From Nitrospirota bacterium (lineage in GTDB: Bacteria; Nitrospirota; Thermodesulfovibrionia; UBA6902; JAJYJJ01), in contig JAJYJJ010000002.1 in assembly GCA_021789595.1 (NCBI GenBank), positions 1 to 64,000 of the forward strand: DNA of 64,000 nt, written 5' to 3'. Positions 53,776 through 62,069 of the stretch are shown piece by piece. Positions within the stretch are counted from its first letter, which is position 1, and every line of letters begins with the position of its first letter. The notes beneath the pieces were generated by a model. It was given only the letters and a program-made list of their open reading frames with translations. It made no database searches and was not told the origin of the DNA. Position numbers and translations under genes: made by a program.

Positions 53776-53807
53776 CAAATTCCTCCTATTATGCTAAGTT
53801 TTTAAAG

Positions 53808-54440
53808 ATGCACATCAGCGAAGAACATCAGACCAGGCAACAGATAATCGTCCTTTTAAGGAAAAACGGGGTCATGTCTATCGAAGGCATGAGCAAAAGC
53901 CTTGGCATAACGCCTATGGGAGTAAGACAGCATCTCATCGCCCTTGAAAAGAAGGGCATTGTTACATATGAAACAAGGCGGCAGAGCATTGGCAGACCAG
54001 GCTTCCTGTATCAGCTTACAAAGGAAGCAGATGACCTTTTTCCAAAGGCATACTATAAATTTGTAAATGGGCTTCTCAAAGACATAGAAACACATTATGG
54101 CAAACAGAAGATAAAAAAACTCTTTCAATGGAGGGCACAGCGGATATTATCCGACAGGGAAAATGCCCTTAAAGGGAAGCCTCTTAACTCAAGGATCAAT
54201 GCCCTTATTGCGATGTTAAATGAAGAGGGTTATTTAGCAGAGTATAATGAGACAGCAGATGGCTTTGTAATAAAACAATACAACTGCCCAATATACAGGA
54301 TTGCATCTGAATTCCCTATAGCATGCAAATACGAGATAGATATCTATAAAAAACTGCTTGGAATAAATATCACAAGGGTTAGCTGCATAAGTAGAGGGGC
54401 AACTGCCTGTGAATACCTTGTTCCCAAGGGCATGAACTAA
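53808..54440 (+). CDS. SufR-like Fe-S-sensing winged-helix regulator
   Basis: This 210-residue regulator has an N-terminal DeoR/ArsR-type winged helix (TRQQIIVLLRKNGVMSIEGM, SKSLGITPMGVRQHLIALEK, about 9-48; wing RRQSIGRPGFLYQLT) and a C-terminal domain with C160, C173, C193 and C201. The spacing C-x12-C followed by YEIDIYKKLLGI is that of the SufR family, where cysteines bind an Fe-S cluster and control suf genes. No suf genes are adjacent, so its targets may include itself or distant genes. It is read away from ftsZ after the terminator. Confidence 0.75.
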   Translation: MHISEEHQTRQQIIVLLRKNGVMSIEGMSKSLGITPMGVRQHLIALEKKGIVTYETRRQSIGRPGFLYQLTKEADDLFPKAYYKFVNGLLKDIETHYGKQKIKKLFQWRAQRILSDRENALKGKPLNSRINALIAMLNEEGYLAEYNETADGFVIKQYNCPIYRIASEFPIACKYEIDIYKKLLGINITRVSCISRGATACEYLVPKGMN

Positions 54441-54459
54441 GTATCCTTTTAAGCTACTG

Positions 54460-54651
54460 TTATAGCATCTTTCCTCTTCTTGTGAAGAATTCGCTCAAGG
54501 CAAGCCTTATGACCGCTCCCTTTGACCATCGTTTTCCTGTCTCCCTTTCAAAGTCCCTTGAGAGTTCCTTAAGGGCATCAATGACCTCCTCCTCAAGTAG
54601 GACTGTCAGCCTCTTTAATGGCTCCTCTGCCCTTTGTTTGGTTTTCCCCAT
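54460..54651 (-). CDS. Small ribbon-helix-helix-like protein
   Basis: This 63-residue protein has a basic N-terminus (MGKTKQRAEEPL), a strand KRLTVLLEEE, then helix EVIDALKELSRDFERETG, a turn KRWSKGAVIRLALSEFF and a basic tail. The strand-helix-helix layout and the SKGAVIRLAL second helix are typical of CopG/MetJ-type DNA-binding proteins. No toxin gene accompanies it. It ends 20 nt from the convergent SufR-like gene and starts 26 nt after mqnD, so it may be the last gene of the mqnD unit. Confidence 0.6.
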   Translation of the reverse strand: MGKTKQRAEEPLKRLTVLLEEEVIDALKELSRDFERETGKRWSKGAVIRLALSEFFTRRGKML

Positions 54652-54677
54652 CTTCTCACCACCTCTTTCCCCGATCT

Positions 54678-55484
54678 CTAAAGCCCTGCATCAGCAGCCC
54701 TTTTTATAAGCTCATCTATTGCCCTCTGCCCATCTTCACCAATATCTATGGAGTAGTTATTGACATAGAGGTCTATATGCTGCCCAATGACATCATCCGA
54801 TAGCTCCTGGGACTGTTCCTTTATGTATCCCATCGGCTCTTCCCTGTGGCTCAGGGCATATTCAACACTTTTTCTGATAAGGCCGCCGATCTCCCTTATC
54901 TTATTATCTCCGAGTGAGAGCTTTGCAAGGACACAGCCCAATGGGATAGGAAGGCCTGTCTCGTTTTCCCACCATTTGCCAAGGTCTATGACCTTTTTGA
55001 GGCCATACAGGGGATAGGTAAACCTGCCTTCATGGATGATCAGGCCTGCATCCACATCTCCATTTTTCACAGCCCCCATTATCTTATGGAAGGGCATAAC
55101 AGCAATATTTTCCTTGAAAGATGGATTATAGAGCTTCAGAAGCAGGAAGGCCGTTGTGAGCCTTCCGGGAATAGCAATCTTTTTACCGATTAAATCCTTC
55201 ATCTCATAGCTATCCGTTGCAACTATCAAAGGACCGCATCCCCTTCCAAGAGCGCCTCCAGAGCGGAGAAGGCAGTATCTGTCACGGAGAAACAGAAAGG
55301 CATGGTAAGAAACCTTTGTTATGTCGAGCTTGCCGCCAAGGGCCAGTTTATTTAAGCCCTCAACATCCTCAAGGATTTCCTTGAATCTAAGATCACCTGT
55401 ATCTATCCTGCCGTGTGTAAGTGCGTAGAAGATGAATGTGTCGTTGGGGCATGGCGAATAGCCGATTGAAAGGGGATTCATCAT
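54678..55484 (-). CDS. mqnD: 1,4-dihydroxy-6-naphthoate synthase
   Basis: This roughly 268-residue enzyme of the futalosine pathway releases 1,4-dihydroxy-6-naphthoate for menaquinone synthesis. MNPLSIGYSPCPNDTFIFYAL at the N-terminus (just after the start), LDITKVSYHAFLFL, LGRGCGPLIV (about 77-86), AIPGRLTTAFLLLKL and GLIIHEGRFTYP (about 140-151) are the family motifs of this periplasmic-binding-protein fold. The start at 55484 is supported by AAGG about 8 nt upstream and by its position 5 nt after the zinc-ribbon gene; the longer frame to 55556 would overlap that gene. Other mqn genes are not in the window. Confidence 0.9.
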   Translation of the reverse strand: MMNPLSIGYSPCPNDTFIFYALTHGRIDTGDLRFKEILEDVEGLNKLALGGKLDITKVSYHAFLFLRDRYCLLRSGGALGRGCGPLIVATDSYEMKDLIGKKIAIPGRLTTAFLLLKLYNPSFKENIAVMPFHKIMGAVKNGDVDAGLIIHEGRFTYPLYGLKKVIDLGKWWENETGLPIPLGCVLAKLSLGDNKIREIGGLIRKSVEYALSHREEPMGYIKEQSQELSDDVIGQHIDLYVNNYSIDIGEDGQRAIDELIKRAADAGL

Positions 55485-55489
55485 TAATG

Positions 55490-55681
55490 TCACCTTCTTA
55501 CTGTTAGAGCTTCTTTGTCTTCCATCTCTCGTAGTGTCCTGTTGCATGTCGGACACTCTTCCTCAAGACTACCATCTTCCCAGGAGATTATCTTCATAGA
55601 ACTCCAGCATACAGGGCATAAGATCCAGGAAACCTCTCCAAGGCCTTTCTGAGGGTCAAACTTCAGTATAGAATCCTTCAT
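55490..55681 (-). CDS. Small zinc-ribbon protein upstream of mqnD
   Basis: This 63-residue protein carries two CxxC knuckles: CPVC (about 22-25) and CPTC (about 43-46), separated by 17 residues, the pattern of a zinc ribbon. The N-terminus MKDSILKFDPQKGLGEVSW is unremarkable. It lies 5 nt before mqnD and is surely co-transcribed. Its function is unknown; it could be a metal-binding accessory protein or a nucleic-acid-binding ribbon. Confidence 0.65.
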   Translation of the reverse strand: MKDSILKFDPQKGLGEVSWILCPVCWSSMKIISWEDGSLEEECPTCNRTLREMEDKEALTVRR

Positions 55682-55787
55682 CCAATATCCCTTTGTCGAC
55701 CTGACCTATTTTACATCTATATTCTACCATAAAAACCAGCCAGCATATCCCCCTCCCATTAATCCCATCCCACCAACATTTTGCTAC

Positions 55788-55820
55788 TTACTAAAATTTC
55801 TTAAACAATGCTATTATAAA
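55788..55820 (+). promoter_or_regulatory. Possible promoter of the PhoB/PhoR-like pair
   Basis: TTACTA (55788-55793) and TATTAT (55812-55817) are 18 nt apart, just ahead of ATG 55828. The match is moderate. The 146-bp divergent gap (55682-55827) shows no clear PHO-box-like repeat. Confidence 0.3.
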
Positions 55821-55827
55821 TGAGAAA

Positions 55828-56529
55828 ATGGTGCCTAATAAGAAAATCCTTGTGGTCGATGATGAGGCAGACCTTGTTGAGCTTGTCTCATATAACCTTG
55901 AAAAAGAAGGCTTTGCTGTAGATTCAGCATTTAACGGAGAGGATGCCCTTGTAAAGGTGAAAAAGGGTAACTTTGACCTTCTGATACTTGATCTCATGTT
56001 ACCAGAGATTCAGGGCATGGAATTGTGCAGACTCATTCGCAATGACCCTAAAACAGCAATGCTGCCAATCATAATGCTTACAGCAAAAGGAGAGGAGATG
56101 GACAGGGTTGTCGGCATTGAGATGGGCGCTGATGACTATGTGACAAAGCCGTTCAGCCCAAGAGAACTTGTTGCAAGGGTCAGGGCCGTCCTCAGGAGGT
56201 CCATGGGAAGACCCATCACTGAAAAGATACTAAGGATAAAAGGACTTGAGATAGATAGAGAGAGATATGCTGTTTCAGTAAATGGCAGGCCTATTAAACT
56301 GAGCGCTATAGAATTTAAACTCCTTCTTTATCTTGCTGAAAGAAGGGGTAAGGTCTTCGGTAGAGAACAGATCCTTGACGCTGTGTGGCATGACGAGGCA
56401 TTTGTCGAGCCAAGGACTGTGGATGTGCATATAAGGAGATTACGATCTCAGATAGAGGAAGACCCTGCAAACCCTGACTATATAAAGACGCTTCGAGGAA
56501 TCGGATATTACATGGATGAAGGAGCTTAG
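55828..56529 (+). CDS. OmpR/PhoB-family response regulator
   Basis: This 233-residue regulator has a receiver domain (KILVVDDEADLVELVSYNLE; phospho-acceptor Asp in LLILDLMLPEIQG, about 54; Thr in MLTAKGEE; Lys in YVTKPFSPRELVARV) and a C-terminal winged helix (about 135-230; IEFKLLLYLAERRGKVFGRE, VDVHIRRLRSQIEEDP, RGIGYYMDE). PhoB is the closest well-known type by overall layout, but no phosphate genes are near. It overlaps the histidine kinase by 14 bp. Confidence 0.9.
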   Translation: MVPNKKILVVDDEADLVELVSYNLEKEGFAVDSAFNGEDALVKVKKGNFDLLILDLMLPEIQGMELCRLIRNDPKTAMLPIIMLTAKGEEMDRVVGIEMGADDYVTKPFSPRELVARVRAVLRRSMGRPITEKILRIKGLEIDRERYAVSVNGRPIKLSAIEFKLLLYLAERRGKVFGREQILDAVWHDEAFVEPRTVDVHIRRLRSQIEEDPANPDYIKTLRGIGYYMDEGA

Positions 56530-57781
56530 CCCGTTGTTTATCGTCATCGCCCTGATCCTATTGTTGGTTATCGCTATCCTTTATTTACGGATAAGAAGAT
56601 TCAATCTTGCCATGGATAAAATAGTAACATTTGCCAATTCCTTTCTATCAGGAGATTTCAAAAGACTGTCCCTCCCAGAGGACATAAATGGCAGGGTCTC
56701 ATCGGCATTAAATGCAATGGCCTCAGACATAACAAACAGGATCAGTGAGACAGCAGAGGAGCGAGGCAAGATAGATGCCGTTTTAAAGTGCATGACAGAC
56801 GGCATCCTTATAACAGATACAAAGGCCAGGGTCATTCTCGCCAATCCAGCCATTAAAACACTCCTTAATATAAAAACAGACATAATTGGCGAATCTGTGA
56901 TTGTGGCAACAAGGGTCACAGATATCCATAACATCGTGATGAAGGTTATTGAAACTGAGGATGTAGTCTCTGAGGAAATAGATATTCCACTTCCAAATGA
57001 ACTCTGTCTTATGGCCACTGCTGTCCCCCTTCACTCTTATGAGGTGAAGGAAGGGATTTCGGGGGTAGTCCTGTCTCTCCACGATATTACAAGGCTCAAA
57101 AGGCTTGAGACGATAAGGAAGGATTTTATTGCAAATGTATCACACGAGCTAAAAACGCCCATAACTGCGATAAGGGGCTTTGCAGAAACACTTCTCATTG
57201 GCGCCCTTGAGGACAGAGAGAATGCCATGAAGTTCCTTAAAACAATAAAGTCGCATAGTGAAAGGCTCAACAGCCTTATAGATGACCTCCTGACCCTTTC
57301 AAAGATAGAACTGGAGGTGACAAGGATAGAGAAAAAGACTGTGGATATGAACGAGGTTATTGATGTGGTATTTACAACCCTTGCTGACAAGGCTGCATCC
57401 AAAGGGCTTTACCTGAGGAGATCAGTAATTCAAGAGCCTGCAATGATTTCTGCTGACAGGGACAAGCTCATACAGATACTCCTGAATCTTGTGGACAACG
57501 GCATAAAATTTACAGAGACAGGCGGTGTGACAGTTGTGATGGGGAAAAGGGATGATAAACTGATGCTATTTGTGGAGGATACAGGGGTCGGGATACCCAA
57601 AAACCACATTGAGAGGCTCGGTGAGAGATTCTACAGGGTTGACAGGGCACGGTCAAGGGAACTGGGAGGCACGGGGTTAGGGCTCGCTATTGTGAAACAC
57701 CTCGTTAAGGCACACGGCTGGAATATGAGTATAGAGAGCATCCTGGGCAGCGGAACAACAGTAAAGATATTGATATTATAG
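56516..57781 (+). CDS. PhoR-like sensor histidine kinase
   Basis: This 421-residue kinase has an N-terminal membrane helix (LFIVIALILLLVIAILYLRI, about 7-26), a HAMP-like linker (about 30-80), a PAS domain (about 83-190), HisKA with the phospho-accepting His in FIANVSHELKTPITAIRG (about 206-223) and HATPase_c with NLVDNGIKF, DTGVGIP and GGTGLGLAIVKHL. It has no large periplasmic sensor domain, so the signal may be cytoplasmic or membrane-borne. It is coupled to the response regulator by a 14-bp overlap. Confidence 0.88.
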   Translation: MKELSPLFIVIALILLLVIAILYLRIRRFNLAMDKIVTFANSFLSGDFKRLSLPEDINGRVSSALNAMASDITNRISETAEERGKIDAVLKCMTDGILITDTKARVILANPAIKTLLNIKTDIIGESVIVATRVTDIHNIVMKVIETEDVVSEEIDIPLPNELCLMATAVPLHSYEVKEGISGVVLSLHDITRLKRLETIRKDFIANVSHELKTPITAIRGFAETLLIGALEDRENAMKFLKTIKSHSERLNSLIDDLLTLSKIELEVTRIEKKTVDMNEVIDVVFTTLADKAASKGLYLRRSVIQEPAMISADRDKLIQILLNLVDNGIKFTETGGVTVVMGKRDDKLMLFVEDTGVGIPKNHIERLGERFYRVDRARSRELGGTGLGLAIVKHLVKAHGWNMSIESILGSGTTVKILIL

Positions 57782-57911
57782 CTCTATGATCTTAGTTCTA
57801 AGGACAAGGATTTCCATCGCTATGGACGCCATGTTTTACTAATTACTAAGGAGTTCAGAGGTATGGAGACATTCTTATAAAATCCCTCATTCTTAAAGCA
57901 TGTCATCTTAC

Positions 57912-57947
57912 CTATGTACCTCTTACTAATGCCTCGCCGAGTTTCAT
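57912..57947 (-). pseudogene. Micro-ORF coupled to pilR, possible gene remnant
   Basis: An ATG overlaps the pilR stop (ATGA) and reads MKLGEALVRGT then stop. The opening resembles the N-terminus of GspE/PilB-type ATPases (MKLGExLV...). It may be the leftover start of a lost operon gene. The remainder of the 162-bp gap to the histidine kinase gene (57782-57911) has no recognisable feature. Confidence 0.25.
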
Positions 57948-59302
57948 TGCATCTTATACTTGCTCAGCCTGTGCCTGAATGAACGGAAGGAGATGCGAAG
58001 AAGCCTTGCAGCCTCTGTTTTTACTCCACCTGCTTTTTCTAAGGCGTTTGCAAGATACCTCTTCTCTATATCTTCTATGATCCTGTCAATATCCACACCT
58101 TCCTGGGGTATGTCTGTAGGTATTGCCAGTATCCTCGGTATCTTTATCTCATCAGGTATGTCATCGATATCAATATTTTCGCTGTCGCTCATGACTACCA
58201 TACGCTCTACGGTATTTTCAAGTTCTCTCACATTGCCCCACCACGGATAATCCATCAGTATATCCATCGCCCTTCCGGTAATAGTCTTGTTTGTATTGAG
58301 TTTCCTCAGGAAATGCTCAATAAGCAGCGGGATATCCTCCTTCCGCTCCCTGAGCGGAGGGATTGTAAGCGGTATAACATTGAGTCTGTAGAAAAGGTCT
58401 TCCCTGAAGGAACCATCGCTCACCGCCGTCTTGATATTCCTGTTTGTTGCCGAGATTATCCGTACATCTGTTTTTATATCCGAGATGCCCCCAACCCTCC
58501 TCATGACCCCGTCTTCTATAACCCTCAACAGTTTTGGCTGAAGCCCTTGCGGCATATCAGCTATCTCATCGAGGAATAATGTTCCACCACTTGCGAGCTC
58601 AAAAAGCCCTTGTTTGTTGGATACAGCACCTGTAAAGGAGCCCCGCATATGACCAAAAAGCTCTGATTCAAGCAGTCCTTCAGGGATCGCTGCACAGTTT
58701 ATAGCCACAAAGGGCTTGTCTTTTCTGTCGCTAAGGTTGTGTATAGCCCTCGCAACAACTTCCTTCCCAGAACCGCTTTCGCCCATTATGAGTACTATAG
58801 CATTGCTTGCGGCAATCTTTGGTATGGCTGAAAAAATGTTCTGCATCTGGGGACTTTTGCCTATAATATTTTCGAGGGAATATCTCTTTTTAACCTCCCC
58901 CCTCAAGAGGGCTACCTCTTTCCTGAGTTTGTGCCTTTCTAAGGCATTCACGACAACTATCCGCATCTCATCCATCTTGAATGGTTTCTGTATGTAGTCA
59001 GAGGCGCCAAGCTTCATTGCCTCTATGGCAGATTCCATGGTTCCAAAGGCGGTTATAATTATCACCCCAGTATCAGGCGATATCTCCTTTGCTGCCTTGA
59101 GTATATCAATACCGCTTACCTTCGGCATCTTCAGGTCAGTTATAATAAGGTCATAGATCTCTTTCTTTATGGCATCAAGCCCTGATTTTCCACCATCAGC
59201 AACATCGACCTGGTAGCCCTCGGTTTCAAGAAAGATAGAGAGAAGCTCCCTCATGCTTCTCTCATCATCCACTACAAGTATCTTATCCTTGGGTCTTTCC
59301 AT
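57944..59302 (-). CDS. pilR: Sigma-54-dependent response regulator PilR
   Basis: This 452-residue NtrC-family activator has a receiver domain (KILVVDDERSMRELLSIFLE; phospho-acceptor Asp in DLIITDLKMPKVSG, about 54), an AAA+ domain with Walker A GESGSGKE (about 173-180), the sigma-54 contact loop GSFTGA (about 223-228; GSFTGA is common in PilR), Walker B GGTLFLDEIADMP, and a Fis-type helix-turn-helix (KTEAARLLRISFRSFRHRL) at the C-terminus. Adjacency to pilS/pilC supports PilR, which activates pilin transcription. Overlaps pilS by 20 bp. Confidence 0.88.
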   Translation of the reverse strand: MERPKDKILVVDDERSMRELLSIFLETEGYQVDVADGGKSGLDAIKKEIYDLIITDLKMPKVSGIDILKAAKEISPDTGVIIITAFGTMESAIEAMKLGASDYIQKPFKMDEMRIVVVNALERHKLRKEVALLRGEVKKRYSLENIIGKSPQMQNIFSAIPKIAASNAIVLIMGESGSGKEVVARAIHNLSDRKDKPFVAINCAAIPEGLLESELFGHMRGSFTGAVSNKQGLFELASGGTLFLDEIADMPQGLQPKLLRVIEDGVMRRVGGISDIKTDVRIISATNRNIKTAVSDGSFREDLFYRLNVIPLTIPPLRERKEDIPLLIEHFLRKLNTNKTITGRAMDILMDYPWWGNVRELENTVERMVVMSDSENIDIDDIPDEIKIPRILAIPTDIPQEGVDIDRIIEDIEKRYLANALEKAGGVKTEAARLLRISFRSFRHRLSKYKMQ

Positions 59303-60857
59303 CTCTCTTCAAAAAAACCTTAAATGTTGTTCCTGCACCAGGCATGCTCTTGACCGAAATCCTTCCTCCATGCTCCTCGACAATCCTGTAGGCGATTGCA
59401 AGACCAAGGCCTGTGCCTTTTTCCTTTGTGGTAAAAAACGGTAGGAATATCTTACCAATATCCCCCTTAGGGATTCCTATGCCAGAGTCTTTGAATATGA
59501 CCTCAGTCTCGCTGCCGTCAGATCGGGTAGAAACCATAAGCTCATCACCATCGGTCATTGCATCTATGGCATTAATCCCAAGATTCCAGAAGACCTGTCT
59601 AAGCTGCTCCTCATCGCCCTTTATACGGAGATCTCCATTGAAGTCATGCGTAATCTTAACAGATTCTCCTGCTGAATTTCTCAGAAGCGTGAGGGTCTCT
59701 TTCAGGATGCTATGCACATCAACCTCCCTGCTGTTTAACGGCCTCGGCCTTGCGTATATAAGGAAATCCGTTATTATATTATTGAGCCTGTCCATCTCCC
59801 TCAGGGCAATATCCATAAGCCTACGATTATGTTCATTATCGATACGGCCCTCTCTGAGCATCTCGATAGAACCCCTAAGGGATGCTATGGGATTTCTCAA
59901 TTCGTGTGCAATCCAGGCTGAGAGCTCTCCAATAGTTGCCCATTTTTCTTTCTGCTTCATCTCTGCTTCTATATGCCTTAATTTTGTAAGGTCCTGGAAT
60001 GTGCCTATCTTTCCAAGGAGATTGCCTCTTCCATCTTTAAAGGGACAAAGGGTCATGCCTATTATCCTCTCACCCCTGCTGGTCTCTATAATACCCTCTA
60101 TCCTCCCCTCTACAGAGGCAGTGGCAAAGGGGAATACCTCATCTACCATCTTACCCTTTGTCTCATGATAGCCTATCCCTGTTATATCCTCTGCTGTTCT
60201 GTTAAAGGTAAGTATCCTTCCGTTAAGGTCGGTAGTGAAAAGCCCGCTCGGTATATTTTCTACGACCTCCTCACTGAATGCCTTGAGGTCCATAAGGCTG
60301 ATGTCCATCTCCTTGAGCCTGGCCTCAACCTTTTTTTCCCTCTCTGAAAGATAACCGCTGAGGTATGCGGTAAGGTAGAAGGCAGATGTATTTACAAGAA
60401 GGTAATAGAAGTATTGTCCCTCCATTATTACACTGCCGGAAGATAGTATCCCAAAGACCTGCAGGTTTATAAGTATGCCGTAAAACAGAGTGCTCAAGGT
60501 GGCGGTTATATAGCCGCCACGCCTTCTCAGGATTATACTTGCAGAGATGATTGTCAGTAGAAAGGTAAAGGAAAAGATACTGCCGATTCCTCCTGTCATA
60601 TATATAAGAATGGTCTCCGTAACAACATCTATTCCGTGCTGGAGATATGCAAAGGCCGTCACGGCCTTCACCCTGCTGAGAATCAGGGCATAGATTATTG
60701 TCAGCATATAGATGATGGCTACGAGGTAGGCGATAGAAACGGGGTATACGGATTTTTCTTCTCTTATCTGTAAGGCATACAGAGAGCCCAAAAGGAAGGT
60801 AACGAGGATAAACCTGAGGATTATAAGAAATTTAAGTTTTCTTCTTGTCTCCTCCAT
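59283..60857 (-). CDS. pilS: Sensor histidine kinase PilS
   Basis: This 524-residue membrane kinase has about six N-terminal transmembrane helices (residues 8-165), a PAS domain (ENIPSGLFTTDLNGRILTFN, about 196-215), HisKA with His in SAWIAHELRNPIASLRGSIE (about 313-332) and HATPase_c with FWNLGINAIDAM, DSGIGIPKGD and GTGLGLAIAYRIVEEHGG. The six-helix sensor plus PAS layout is that of PilS. It is 1 nt from pilC and overlaps pilR, forming one operon. Confidence 0.87.
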   Translation of the reverse strand: MEETRRKLKFLIILRFILVTFLLGSLYALQIREEKSVYPVSIAYLVAIIYMLTIIYALILSRVKAVTAFAYLQHGIDVVTETILIYMTGGIGSIFSFTFLLTIISASIILRRRGGYITATLSTLFYGILINLQVFGILSSGSVIMEGQYFYYLLVNTSAFYLTAYLSGYLSEREKKVEARLKEMDISLMDLKAFSEEVVENIPSGLFTTDLNGRILTFNRTAEDITGIGYHETKGKMVDEVFPFATASVEGRIEGIIETSRGERIIGMTLCPFKDGRGNLLGKIGTFQDLTKLRHIEAEMKQKEKWATIGELSAWIAHELRNPIASLRGSIEMLREGRIDNEHNRRLMDIALREMDRLNNIITDFLIYARPRPLNSREVDVHSILKETLTLLRNSAGESVKITHDFNGDLRIKGDEEQLRQVFWNLGINAIDAMTDGDELMVSTRSDGSETEVIFKDSGIGIPKGDIGKIFLPFFTTKEKGTGLGLAIAYRIVEEHGGRISVKSMPGAGTTFKVFLKRDGKTQG

Positions 60858-62069
60858 TCATTTGCCTACAAGGGCTCCAAACTTGAATATTGGTAGATAC
60901 ATGGCAACGACTATAAAGCCGATTGCCGTTCCGAGGAATATCATCAGCATAGGCTCCAACATGGCAGTAAGGTTGGCAACCGCCACATCAACCTCCTCGT
61001 CATAAAAATCTGCGATCTTGCTGAGCATTGCATCAAGGGCGCCTGTAGACTCGCCAACAGCGATCATCTGTGTAACCATGGACGGGAATACCTTTGCCTT
61101 CGTAAGGGGCTCCGCCAGGGTCTTACCCTCTGAAACTGCCTGCCTCACAGCATATACGGCATCCTCGATTACCTTGTTCCCTGCTGTCTTGGCTGTAATA
61201 TCAAGTCCATCGAGGATCGGAACACCACTGCTTACCAATGTCCCGAGGGTCCTTGTAAATTTTGCCACAGCAACCTTTCTAATAAGAATGCCTGCTATAG
61301 GCAGTTTGAGAAATATGGCATCGGTAATCTTTCTGCCCTTTTTACTCCTGCGGAACTGGACAAGGAAAACAGCCAGTGCTATAAGGCCTATAAGTATAAC
61401 GAGTCCTCCCTTGCCTGCAATAAAATGGCTTACGGCTATCACCAATCTCGTCGGTCCTGGAAGGACGCCGCCAAAGGATGAGAATATCTTTGCAAATGTT
61501 GGGATAACCCAGACCATAATAATGGTAAGAACTATGGCAGCAACCGATGTAACAATCGCTGGATATACCATGGCACTTTTTATCTTCCTCTTTAGGTTCA
61601 TGGCCTTTTCTATATATTGGCCAAGACGGGCAAGGATTGTATCAAGGATGCCGCCTGTCTCACCGGCAGCCACCATGTTGACATAGAGCTCATTAAATGC
61701 CTTTGGATATTTTTTAAGGGCATCGGCATAGGTTGAACCGCCCTCTACATCGGTTTTAACATCGCCGATTATCTTTGCGAGCGCCTTGTTGTCTGTCTGT
61801 TTCGCAAGGATATCAAGTGCCTGTACAAGAGGCAGCCCTGCATCTATCATAGTGGCAAACTGCCTTGTGAATATGACAATATCCTTGTCCTTTATCTTAG
61901 CACCGAAGGATATGGCCATCTTCTTTTTCACCTTCTGGGTAACAATTGTAGGCGTAATATTCTGCCTTCTTAACATTGAGATGACTTCTTCTTTTGTATT
62001 GGCAGTCATCTCGCCTGATTGGATAATTCCCCTGACATTCTTCCCTGACCACTGAAATACCATTGCCAT
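60858..62069 (-). CDS. pilC: Type IV pilus inner-membrane platform protein PilC
   Basis: This 403-residue type II secretion F-family protein has two GspF domains (about 70-195 and 275-395) and three membrane segments. DIVIFTRQFATMIDAGLPLV (about 63-82) and AKFTRTLGTLVSSGVPILDG (about 268-287) are the paired family motifs, each followed by a GES/GET turn (AAGETGGILD, AVGESTGALD). It couples the PilB/PilT motors to the pilus. It ends one base before pilS and overlaps pilT by one base. Confidence 0.92.
   Translation of the reverse strand: MAMVFQWSGKNVRGIIQSGEMTANTKEEVISMLRRQNITPTIVTQKVKKKMAISFGAKIKDKDIVIFTRQFATMIDAGLPLVQALDILAKQTDNKALAKIIGDVKTDVEGGSTYADALKKYPKAFNELYVNMVAAGETGGILDTILARLGQYIEKAMNLKRKIKSAMVYPAIVTSVAAIVLTIIMVWVIPTFAKIFSSFGGVLPGPTRLVIAVSHFIAGKGGLVILIGLIALAVFLVQFRRSKKGRKITDAIFLKLPIAGILIRKVAVAKFTRTLGTLVSSGVPILDGLDITAKTAGNKVIEDAVYAVRQAVSEGKTLAEPLTKAKVFPSMVTQMIAVGESTGALDAMLSKIADFYDEEVDVAVANLTAMLEPMLMIFLGTAIGFIVVAMYLPIFKFGALVGK

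Noticed and set aside
57782-57911. Possible regulatory RNA or terminator in the gap between the kinase gene and pilR
   Set aside because: No convincing stem with T-run, promoter or conserved structure could be seen by eye.
59413-60168. Long plus-strand frame opposite pilS (251 codons)
   Set aside because: Antisense shadow; pilS on the other strand has clear kinase motifs and the frame has no ribosome-binding site or recognisable fold.
61018-61686. Plus-strand frame opposite pilC (222 codons)
   Set aside because: Mirror of the PilC coding sequence with no independent evidence of coding.
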